The position numbers and the translations under genes are program-made. Shown here in pieces: positions 32,225-42,047 of a DNA stretch of 64,000 nt. Each line of letters starts with the position of its first letter. Within the stretch, counting starts at the first letter, position 1. Source of the DNA: Litsea cubeba. Taxonomy: Eukaryota > Streptophyta > Magnoliopsida > Laurales > Lauraceae. Location: the NCBI GenBank assembly GCA_012931725.1, contig CM022946.1, positions 71,879,099-71,943,098 of the forward strand, given 5' to 3'. The notes below the pieces were generated by a model. It was not told where the DNA came from. It searched no databases and saw nothing but the letters and a program-made list of their open reading frames with translations.

Positions 32225-34565
32225 TGATGGACCGCGCTCCTGCTTGAGTTCCTACCGAGGTCGGCGGACGTGGGAGTCCGTCGGGTCCGACCCTTTCGTA
32301 ACCGGGGGGCAGGGGCGTGCATCAACATTTCTTTTTTTGTGGGTGTGCCAGATTTTCTATTTTTACTTGGAATTGCAAGTGGTGATCCGGAGATCAACCT
32401 TCGCAAGTAAAAAGGAAATCAACTTCTTTCAAGTTTTCCATTGCACATAACATTTTTCTTGATTTGCCGTGAAAGGGATTTTTTTGGCATTTATAGCCGA
32501 TTTTGGCGTTTATAGCCGATTTTTGGCGTTTATAGCCGATTTTGGCGTTTATAGCCGATTTACAATCCTTATCAATAATGAAAGACAAGAATTGTGATTT
32601 TTGTCTCTTTTAAAAAAATACAAACTACAATGAAAAGCAAGAAAAGGAGGATCTAACTTCTCAGGAGATTGTGGGGGACTCGTTTAGATTGACGGTCGCA
32701 AGCCATATGTGGGCTTCGCCATCATCCATGCAGATGAGAACAGAGGATGCTATTTGATTCGCTTGGCTTGGCTATAACCTCGGGTTTTTAGAAGACAAAG
32801 ACCAAAGGAAGGTCCTATGTCCAATAAAAAACCGAGTAGATGGGCTGAAAAGCCACATCTAAGCCATTGGAGGCAGGAGGAGAAGGCAAGGACCTTGGGG
32901 GGGGTACCCCCCAAGGGACTTTTATCACCTTGTTGCGGTGGCCGGTGTAGAACTTCCGCAGAGTTTTCTCTCTTTTTTCTTTCTCTGGATTTCTGACTGC
33001 TGTCTGCTGATGTTCGTTGTGTGATTTTGATTCCTTTGGAGTGCTCTCCTATTTATAGGCTCTTGGTAGCCATTTAGGAGAGCTTATGGGCTTTTAATGT
33101 CATTAAGCCACATAATGGGAGGAGTTACAAAATTGAATTGTTTATTTTGTAACTCCTTTTTCTTGGCTTCTGATTGGCCGGAGGAGATTGAGGGCATTTA
33201 ATCGCCTTTAATCGCCATGATGGGAGGAGTTTCATGGGTTAAATGCCATGAATCTCTTGACTTGTAACTCCCAAATGCTTGCTTCTGATTGGGCCGTCCA
33301 AAGAAATGGATTAATGACTGTAATAAAGCTAGTCAATTAATCGCATTAAGTGGTCGCCGAGCAGCTGAAGAGTCGCGGGCCGTGCCACGTCTTTTGGAAT
33401 TCTTCTGTCGATGATCATCGATGGATCTTCATGTAGATCGACATCAGATGACCATGTAATTTCAGGTGTTTGTTGCCAATAGCAGGTCGGTGCCATCTGT
33501 CCTGTCGATTTCTCGATCGGTCGGGTGGAAAGCACACTTTTTTTGGTTGACCGGGTGGCGATCAATACTGTCTTCGATACTCTTGATGATTTACCCGTGT
33601 TTTGGACGGATGTCAGAGGACTTGGTGTCTCAAAGCATGAATTTTGGAAAGTACCAGAGGCTGGGCTTCTCGAATCGCGAAAAAACGGTGAAAACCGGGG
33701 TTTCCGGGGCTTTCCCGGCGGCCCCGGGGTCCATGGTCGCCGGCGACCCTGGCCCAGGGTCGCAGGGGCCTGCGACCTTGGGCCAGGGTCGCAGGGGCCT
33801 GCGACCCTGGCCCAGGGTCGCAGGGGTCTGCGACCCTGGGGGGGTTTTCCCCCTTTTTGGTCCCGTTTTGCGTCCGTTTTTGCTCTTTTTTGATTCTTTT
33901 TTCTTCTGTACTTTTCTTTGACATTTTGATCATTTATTGGCCTGATTTCTTTGTAGGAAACCTGATGAGAATCCTTGCATTTTATTTTGCAAAGTTTCCA
34001 ATTTCCTGAGAAAGCCGAAGACTTTGTCGCGCAGAGTTGCCGATTTCCCGTCAGAAGCTGAAACTGGGTCAAACGATGTCGGAATGACCTGAAATTTGGT
34101 GTGAAGCCTGCTGAGCATAAATAAGACCAACCATAGGCTTTTGTTTGAGTTTTGAAGCCGTTTGGGGTCCTATCACCTGTAGACTTGCTTTTTGTCGCGA
34201 TGAAGATGTCGCGGTTTGATGTGCGGTCAACCGATGTCCGATTGACTTGAAATTTGACAGGGAACCTATTGGAGTCATTTTAAGATGATCCATAGGTTCT
34301 GTCTTGGAAACCATGGTCCCGGAGAGCTTTACCGCCGAGAGGCTTGATTTGGCTGTTGGAGAAGCGAAGTTAGGCCAAATGATCTTGAAATGGCTTGAAA
34401 CTTCTTGTGTACTCCTCTTTTGGCTGTCTGGATGAATCTTGCAGTTTTTGTTTGATTCTGACAAGATTTTATTTTTGGAAGCAGCATTGCCTATTTATGG
34501 CAGGTTGCGACTTCATGTAGCTCTTTGGATCTTGGAAAGGCAAAGTGACATTTTTGGTGTCAACA
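32225..34565 (-). repeat. 3' LTR of element C (2341 bp)
   Basis: On the minus strand TGTTGACACC...GGTCCATCA. Relative to the 5' LTR it lacks about 17 bp near 32448 and differs by single-base indels near 32474, 33635 and 34117. Inside: four GGCGTTTATAGCC-type copies (32479-32562), G-run hairpin 32893-32916, TATA box 33048-33059, GC-rich inverted repeats 33728-33853. Confidence 0.95.
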
Positions 34566-34580
34566 AATGCCCCCTCGAGG
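34566..34580 (-). other. Polypurine tract of element C
   Basis: On the minus strand CCTCGAGGGGGCATT directly precedes the LTR start TGTTGACACC. Confidence 0.85.
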
Positions 34581-34796
34581 TACAGCGGCGAGTTGCTTAA
34601 CTTTTGTAGTCGATGTGCCTCGAAGAGATTTTTTTGAAGGAGAGCCTGTGACTTGACCAAGAGTCTTTGAGCAATCTTTCTTTTTGGTATTTGTAGCCTT
34701 TTGAGCTTCCAGGGGAATTTTATGGTGGTGAAAGGGATCACGTACCATCTCGAGGCAAAGTTTTGAAGATGACATCAGGGATGTGGATTTGGGTTT

Positions 34797-35028
34797 TGAC
34801 CTTGTGACCTAACAGGCTATATATGGCAGGTTAGGGGGTCAGGTTTGGTTTTGATCGTGTGACCCAACAAGCTGTATGTGGAATGTTGGGGGATCAATTT
34901 TGGTTTTGATCTTGTGACCTAACAGGCTGTATGTGGCAAGTTAGGGGATCAGGTTTTGGTTTTGGTTTTGGTCTTGTGACCTAACAGGCTGTATGTGGCA
35001 GGTTAGGGGACCAGGTTTTGGTTTGATT
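34797..35028. repeat. Four ~60-bp tandem units near the 3' LTR, element C
   Basis: Copies of the unit with CTAACAGGCTGTATGTGGCA, equivalent to 13030-13258 in element A. Confidence 0.8.
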
Positions 35029-35324
35029 TTTGTGGAATGTCAATTTCAAGATTTTGGCTCAATTTGGTATATGAGGCTGGATGGTTTGATTTTTGGAAGC
35101 TCATGGGGCTTGGAATTTTCTTTTGTATGGTCCAATCAACTCAAAAGAGGCATGGAACCATTTTTGTATGCTCTTGGTAAGAGGGATTTCTCTTTGACTA
35201 AAAGCCCAAAAAATTTTCTTTTTTTTTTTTGTGTGCCTAGGTGGTCAAACCTGGCTCATATGGGCTAACCCATGGGACCTTAAGCTTTTGAAATGGCTTA
35301 GATCTCATATGGTGTCATTTTTGT

Positions 35325-35610
35325 AAAGAATATCCAAAATATCTCATTTGGATAGAGAATATCTAAGAATATCTTTACTTGGAGAGAATCTCTCATGATC
35401 CCTTTATTTTGGGATAGAATATCTCAAGATATCTTTCTTTTGGGAAAGAATCCGTCATAGATCAATTTTTGGAGAAAATCTCTCAAGATCCCTTTATTTT
35501 GGGATAGGATATCTCAAGATATCTTTCTTTTGGGAAAGAATCCGTCATAGATTAATTTTTTGGGAGAAAATCTCTCAAGATCCCTTTATTTTGGAAAGAA
35601 TCTTTCTAAT
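35325..35610. repeat. Tandem GATATC-type repeats upstream of the antisense promoter, element C
   Basis: Repeats of CAAGATATCTTTCTTTTGGG and GATCCCTTTATTTTGGGAT. They end about 70 bp upstream of the TATA box at 35681 on the plus strand, as in element A. Confidence 0.7.
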
Positions 35611-35680
35611 TTCTTTCTTTTGGTAAGGTTACTAATTAGTAACACTTACCTCTTTCTTCTTTCCTTCTTTGGTTTGCTCT

Positions 35681-35696
35681 CCTCTATAAAAGCAAA
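35681..35696 (+). promoter_or_regulatory. TATA box of the antisense gene, element C
   Basis: CTCTATAAAAGCAAAG lies ~130 bp upstream of ATG 35814, with an uninterrupted TC/AG-rich leader. It is identical in arrangement to element A. Confidence 0.68.
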
Positions 35697-35813
35697 GAGA
35701 AGGTTGGATCTCTTGCTCTTACTACTTTCTTTTGCAATAATCTCAAGAGGGCTTCAAGACCAAGAGCTTTTCTTCTTCAAGATCTTCAAGAGTTTTCTTC
35801 TTCTTCTCCATCA

Positions 35814-35875
35814 ATGGCTTCAAGTAAGTTCTTCTTTTTCAAGAAAACTCCATTGTAGGAAAAAAAGTTCTTTCT

Positions 35876-35939
<64 letters not shown>

Positions 35940-35963
35940 TTTCTTTTTTTTTTTTTTCCACGT

Positions 35964-36011
<48 letters not shown>

Positions 36012-39000
36012 TGGGCCGTACGGACAGATCCGTACGGATCTGGCCGTACGGCCACGTGGCCTGTGGGCCACGGCCTGTGGGCCAGCCCGTTTTTTTTTTT
36101 TTCTTTTTTTTTTTTTTCTTCTCTCCCCCTTTTTTTTTTGAGAGAGTTTCGTTTCTTTTTTGTTTTCTTTCTCCTCTCTTTTTTTTTTTTAGAGAAAGTT
36201 TCTTTTTTTTTTTTTTTTTTTTTTGCTCATCATGATAATGCATTTTTTTTCGCAAATCTAGATGTTCATGCATGCCTTTAATTTGTAAATTAAACTTGTA
36301 GCATGATGTGATTGCATACCTGAAAGTGTTTGCAAATTTGGGAACTTGGAGCTCGCAGTGATGTTGAGCCCTTCCTGATTTTGCGGAGACTTTTAGGTTT
36401 CGAAAGTTTGGAGTTTCGGAGCTCGCAGCGATGTTGAGCCCATCTTCAAGCTTTCTATTTCTTTCGGGATAGTTCCTTTTCTTCGGAATTGCCCCGTCAT
36501 CATGTCAAAATTTCGCCAGATTTTTTTTTGGCGAGATTCTGTCATTTTGATGTTTTTCTTTTCCATCCTTTTCAGGTGGTTCCTCCAGAGCGAACAAGGG
36601 TAAAGAGCCTGCTACAAGCGTACCTCGTCGGTCTTCTAGATCCTCTAATCCGGCCGTTCAACAGGCTTTCGAGAAGGTCCAGTATGTTGAAAGAAACCTG
36701 GAAGAGTGCGACTCCCTCAACCGAGATGAGATGAGGCAGCGACTGATCACTCTCAAGGGAGAGGAATTCTATAAGATTATGGTAAGCAGTCGTCCATGGC
36801 TGATGGAAGATCAGAGCGTTTTGCCCAAGCCTACCTTCTTCTTTGGTGATGCAGTCCCTGACGACATTACATACCAGAGGAGATCTTTTCAGTTTTCCTT
36901 CACAGCAGATGGTGAGAAGAAGACTGTTGCTACCCGGTCGATGTTTGATCGCACCGTCTCGATTCTGAGCCTTGCCCCCACGTGCCCCAAGAGGGAAGAT
37001 CCTCCAAGTTGGGTGAGAAGGACAAATGTAATCAAGACCGGGGGTTTTTGTCGGCGGTTCTCCTGGATATACGGAGAGGTCGCCTGTTGACATGGACCTG
37101 TTGATGCCATCCAGCGGCTACCAGGGCTCTGATTATCCGTCGGTCGATTTGAGACCGGTGGGCCTTGGTATTTTCAGCGGTTGACGGCAGCAATTGGATC
37201 AAGCCTTTTCGACTTCGAGGTCGTTTCAATGCTGACTCCGAGTGGAAGTCGTGGACTGATCGCGTCCTGCTGATTGGTGGCGCCGTTTTGAAGGAAGCCG
37301 GGATTTTTGATGCGGTCCGCGCTTTTGGGGAGACCGTGATCTTTTCCGACGAGGCCTTCATGGCTATGCTGGAGTCGTTCCTCCCTCAAACCAATACCTT
37401 CGTTGTGACGAATGGTGAGATTGGTTTTTTCTTTGAAGGAGCTGAGCGCTATTACCGGATTGCCCATCCTCGGCAAACTCTATGAGGAGTTTATGCCGAT
37501 TGACAGCGTCCTCGAGGGGCAGTCTGAGGAGTTCAGGCTTCTATACTTTCAGCTCGTCGCCTTCTATGATTTTTTGAAGGAGAAGGGGGGTTCGAAAGTT
37601 AGATCTAGCAGTTGGAAGAGTTTTTGCTCTTCATTCCCCAACTTCTTTGATAGTAGGGAGCCTTCTGATAGCATGACCCAGGAAGCTGGAGCTCAGGATC
37701 CAAGTTCAAAGAAGATCTTGGCCATGCAAGAAGAGTTAAGAGATTTCTGTGCAAGTACAAATGCCATATGTCCTGACATTGCATTGAGGAGAGATCTCGC
37801 TGTGTACCTCACTTATTGGCTTGGTGAGGCTATTTTTGCTGGAGGAGATGGAACGCACATCAGGCCGCATTGTATTTTCCCGGCTTGTCAGATGGCGTTT
37901 GGAGAGCAGCTTGCTTTGGTGCCTGCTCTTTACTCCTACCTGTGTACCGAACTGCAGGCTGCTGCTTTTCTAGTTCGGCTTGGGCTTCCCATGAATAGGG
38001 TATTTTCAGCCCATATCTTTTATTCGTGGTATGTATACCACTGTCCTGGCTTCCATCGGCTGGGTGCTGCACAGGATGATGATCCTCTGATGATTCGACT
38101 GGCTAAGGGCAAAGCCGTGTCCGAATCACTTTTGTTTGCTCGCATGAGGATCCGACGGTTCAGGGACGTCGAGATGGGGCAATCTTCAGTAAAGCTTTCT
38201 CCGGAGTTGCGGAAGAAGGCTTTTGATTTTGGTGCCTCCCGAGACTCTACCAGGGCGGGGTCGGGAAGGCATTATTCCTTGACAAATGCAGAGAGAGAGT
38301 GGCTTTTCAGCATACGTGTCGGCACGATGGTGTACCGTAGACATCTTTTCGTCGACATCCAGCCGTATGTACCCTCTCGCTTTGCTTTGCAGCTGGGCTT
38401 TTCTCAAGGCGTTGTTGGAGCGCCTTCAAGCATGGTGAAGCGCTTTGGAGGCTTACAGGACGGGAAGAAATGCATGGGCTTTCTATAGTGCTGAAGATAC
38501 TACAGCCATGATTTCTTATCCTGTGTTGCTGACTTCCCGGACTGCCGGCTTTGCGAAGTGGTTCGCGGAGAGCTTCTCGGCATATCGGGGACTTTCCAGG
38601 AAGGAGCTTGATGTGAAGCTGGTATCTGGAAAGGGCCTTGGAAAGTCGGATGGCATCCGGCGAGAGGAAGTTTGGTCCTTCCTTTCTGGAGAGAAGCACA
38701 AGATAGGCTTTCTCGGTGACCAGGGCGTCATCGGTTCTGAAGCTGTTCGAGAAATACCTGACGAGGCTTTGGAGCAGCTAGAACAGGAGGAAGCCGAACT
38801 TGGCGCTTGGATGCAGGCGGCACAGAGGCAAGCTTCCGTGGAGTCTACTGGCAAGAGCAGACCATCCAGTGATGAGTCAAGTGGGAAACCTGACTCTGAC
38901 AGCGGGGTAGGTTCTTCTAAGAAGCGAGCCCGCAGAAGTAAGAGGAGGAGGAGTCATCATCGCAGCCAGGGGCAGCATGAGGATTCTCCTAACTTGGATG

Positions 39001-40496
39001 TTCCTCTTACTATCAATGAGGATGTGCCAGTGGATGCTGACGAGCCTCCAGAGAAGAGAAGCCGAGAAGAAGAGACCGTCGGTGAAGGTATGATTCTTCC
39101 TTTTTCTCTTTCCATTTCTTTTCATGGGTTTTTTCCATGTTATGATTTGCTTCTTGTTTCTGCTTTTCTTTTTCTTTTTTTTTTAGCAGAGGAAGACTTG
39201 GTGATGCCTGAGGTCCCAACCGATGAGGTGGTGATGGATCCTATTGAGGCACCTGAAGAAGAACCGAGGGACTCTGGAGTAAATCCAGAATCTCCAATTG
39301 GTACAACTTCTTTTGTTCTCTCTCTTTTTTTTTTGTTTGTGACTTGGCTTGCTAATCACATTTTTTGTTGCCAGCTGACTTGCCACAGGGTTCTGATGAC
39401 TTTGAACCATCGATGGACGCAAATGTTGATGATGCTTTCGATGAGTTCATGGAGGAAGAAAGTGTTCCGCCAGTCGTCGAAGAAGGTATTTTGTAGTTAT
39501 AACTCTGATAATGATTTTCAAACAGGGTCATATTCATACCTTTTTGTGTTTCCTTTGCAGGTTTTGAAGTGGCAGAGGAGGATCCGTTGCTTCCAGAGCA
39601 AGAGATGCCAGAGGTTGATCCAGAGGTAGAGATTCCTGGGACCAGCTCTGACAATATTGAGGAGATTCCTCGCGCTGAGATTCCTTCCCGAGCAGGAGCA
39701 GCTTCAGCTGGAAAGAGTTCTTTTGTTACTCTTTCAACAGATGATGACATGAGTAGCCGACCAACGGAGTTGGGCGAATCCTCAGCTGGGCCATCTCTTC
39801 TTTTTCGCGAAGAAGGTGGTGGTGCGAGTTGTGCGCTCTTGGATTGAGACTCTCCTTTCTGGGCACTTGGAAGTCGGATTTGGCATGATCCAGCATGTGC
39901 AGGAGATTCTCAGTGATGCTGAAGAGGCTGGTCTGGATGTCACAGGTGCCAGGGCGATCGTTGATAGGATCATTGCACTGGGTGACAAGTGGTTTGAGAC
40001 CGTGAGTTTGGCTGATGACCAGTTCTTCAAGGAGATGTTCCTGGACCCTGCTGATAAGGCTAAGTCTGACCTAGATGAGGCTACAGAAAGCAAGAAGGTG
40101 GCAGTCCGAAAGAGGAATAGAGAAGAGCTAACCATCATCGGGCTGACACATGACCTTAACATCCTTGATAGGGAGGTCGATGAGGCCAGGAAACGTCTTG
40201 AGCTTCTGCAGGCACAAGTCGCTGCCAAATGGGCTGAAATTACAGAGGCTCGTGAAAGGGAGACTGTCCTGATTCACCATGTTGCAGATGCCGAACAGGT
40301 TCTCAAAAGGAAGTTTGATGAGGATAAACGATGGCAAGCTGCTCGAGGTAAGCTTCCTGGTGTGAGAGAAGGGGTACAGCCCACTCCAGCATCTCATGGC
40401 AAGTTCCTGAAGAAGCGTGCCTTGGAATCCTTGACGGCTGAGGCTAAAAGTCTGCTTGGAGAGCTGAACTCTTGGCTGGAGACCATTTTTGATTGA
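35814..40496 (+). pseudogene. Antisense five-exon gene of element C, plant-mobile-domain-like with NLS and coiled coil
   Basis: Exons: 35814-35823 (ATG GCT TCA A), 36576-39087, 39187-39300, 39375-39485, 39561-40496. All four introns are GT-AG and phase 1; intron 1 is 752 bp, the others 74-99 bp. Protein: Ser/Arg-rich start (SSGSSRANKGKEPATS), plant mobile domain-like core (LSAITGLPILGKLYEEFM, AVYLTYWLGEAIFAGGDGTH), basic NLS-like KKRARRSKRRRSHHRSQ, acidic Glu/Pro modules encoded by the small exons, then a ~110-residue coiled coil. Single extra bases in short runs near 37040, 37182, 37427 and 38464, and a shift near 39820, break the frame. Element A lacks the first four extra bases, so the family frame is clear. 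Role unknown. Confidence 0.72.
35870..36235. repeat. Poly-T tract with palindrome island in intron 1, element C
   Basis: Long T-runs (one of about 60) surround a GC-rich island with GATCCGTACGGATC (36027-36040), GGCCGTACGGCC (36042-36053) and GGCCACGTGGCC (36050-36061), all perfect palindromes. Poly-K/poly-F frames here are not genes. Confidence 0.85.
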
Positions 40497-40534
40497 GCTC
40501 CTGTATACAGAAACCATCCTTCTTTCTTTTCTTT

Positions 40535-40690
40535 TTTTTTTTTTGGTACCACTTGTATTTTTTTTTTGGTACTTATTTTTATAGTGCTTGTGAACACTCT
40601 TTTTTTTTTGGTACCACATGTATTTTTTTTGGTACTCTTTTTTTGTTATATATTTTTTTTGTAGTGCTTGTGAACACTTTCTTTTTTTTG
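40535..40690. repeat. GTGCTTGTGAACAC tandem units, element C
   Basis: Two to three units equivalent to 8475-8665 of element A, just past the antisense stop codon at 40494. Confidence 0.75.
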
Positions 40691-40860
40691 TTATCCCTAC
40701 ACTCACTTAATCTTTTTGTGATAAAAGTAATTGCTAAATGGGATGCTTTTTTTTTTTTGTTATCCCTACGCTCACTTGAATCTTTTTGTGATAAAAGTAA
40801 TTGCTAATGGGATTTGATCAAAAGGTTGTCATTTTGTGAAAATCTTTTGTCAAATGATTG

Positions 40861-41275
40861 TTTTGGCATGAAAGCCAGGTTTTTTGTTTGTGGCATGGAA
40901 GCCAATTTTGGCATGAGAGCCAGCTTTTCTTGTGGCATTGATAGCCGAATTTTTTTTTGTTTGTGGCATCTATAGCCAATTTTGGTGGCATTGATAGCCG
41001 GTTTGTTTTGTGGCATCTATAGCCTGTTTTTGGTGGCATTGATAGCCTGTTTTGCTTTGGTGGCATTGATAGCCGGGTTTTTTTTTTTTTTTTTTTTTTG
41101 AAATCCAAGTTTTTTGTTTGTGTGGCATTGATAGCCGGTTTTGTTTTGGTGGCATTGATAGCCGGTTTGTGGCATTTATAGCCTGTTTGTTTTTTGGTGG
41201 CATTGATAGCCGGTTTGTGGCATTTATAGCCGGTTTGTGGCATTTATAGCCTGTTTGTGGCATTTATAGCCGGTT
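40861..41275 (-). repeat. Array of GGC-(N)-GCC units, element C
   Basis: About fifteen copies of GGCATTGATAGCC, GGCATTTATAGCC and related units, with a T-run at 41075-41098. It is equivalent to 8028-8361 of element A, with a different copy number. Confidence 0.85.
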
Positions 41276-41284
41276 TGGTTTTCA

Positions 41285-41690
41285 AAAAATGCAAGTATCG
41301 ACTAAAAGTCGCCATCCCTGCTGAATGTTCTTGCAAGTATCGATGGAATGTCGCATCCTTGCTCATTCGGTTGCGAGTATCGATGGGATGTCGCATCCTC
41401 GCGGATTTGGGTGCAAGTATCGATGGAATGTCGCATCCTTGCTTTTCAAAAATTTTGGTTTTGCGGGTACTGACTTGATGTCGTTTCCCCCACGATTTTT
41501 GAAATTTGTGTTTTCTCGAACCTTTGGGTCATGGATATCAACTGAAATGTTGCGTCTCCACAGTTTTGGATTTTGCAAGTATCGACGAAATGTCGCTTCC
41601 CTGCGTTTTGGAAGTGTCGAACGTGGTTCGCTTACTTCCGATTTGTGCGAGTATCGACTAAGTGTCGCTCCTCGCGGGTTTTTGAAAACC
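41285..41690 (-). repeat. Array of CGAC-N5-GTCG micro-hairpin units, element C
   Basis: Copies such as CGACTAAAAGTCG, CGACGAAATGTCG, CGACTAAGTGTCG and CAACTGAAATGTTG. The arms stay complementary where bases differ. It is equivalent to 7558-8012 in element A. Confidence 0.8.
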
Positions 41691-42047
41691 ATTTTTTTTT
41701 TTTTTTTTTTTTTTTTAAAGACACGAGGGTCATAAGTTTTGACCTAAACCATTTTGGCGGGTAAAAGGCAGGGTGACTAGGGTGGAAATCCCTGAATCCG
41801 GATTTTGTTTCAAACTATGAATTTTGGGTTCAAGGGTTGAAAATTTTGGTCAAGTTAGGGAAAGGTTCCTAAACTTGGATTTTTGTTGAACAATGAAACG
41901 ATGAAAGTAAGCATTGTTTTAGATTTCTAGAAATTTCAACATTTGATATGAAAATTCTAAAAAAAAAAGAGGGTGGGTTTGGCGAGCGTGTACCTGGAAA
42001 CCAGTTTTGGCTGTACAGGCATTGCTCTTACCCAGTTGGGTAAGTCT
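41691..42047. other. Spacer after pol, element C
   Basis: A T-run (41693-41716) and unique sequence up to the pol stop codon. No gene is seen. Confidence 0.6.

Noticed and set aside
35786..36281. Poly-Lys and poly-Phe frames in element C
   Set aside because: Homopolymer artefact within intron 1 of the antisense gene.
38650..39880. Missing segment in A explained as a spliced (processed) copy of the antisense mRNA
   Set aside because: The ends of the missing part are not GT-AG, and intron 1 is still present in A; a microhomology deletion fits better.
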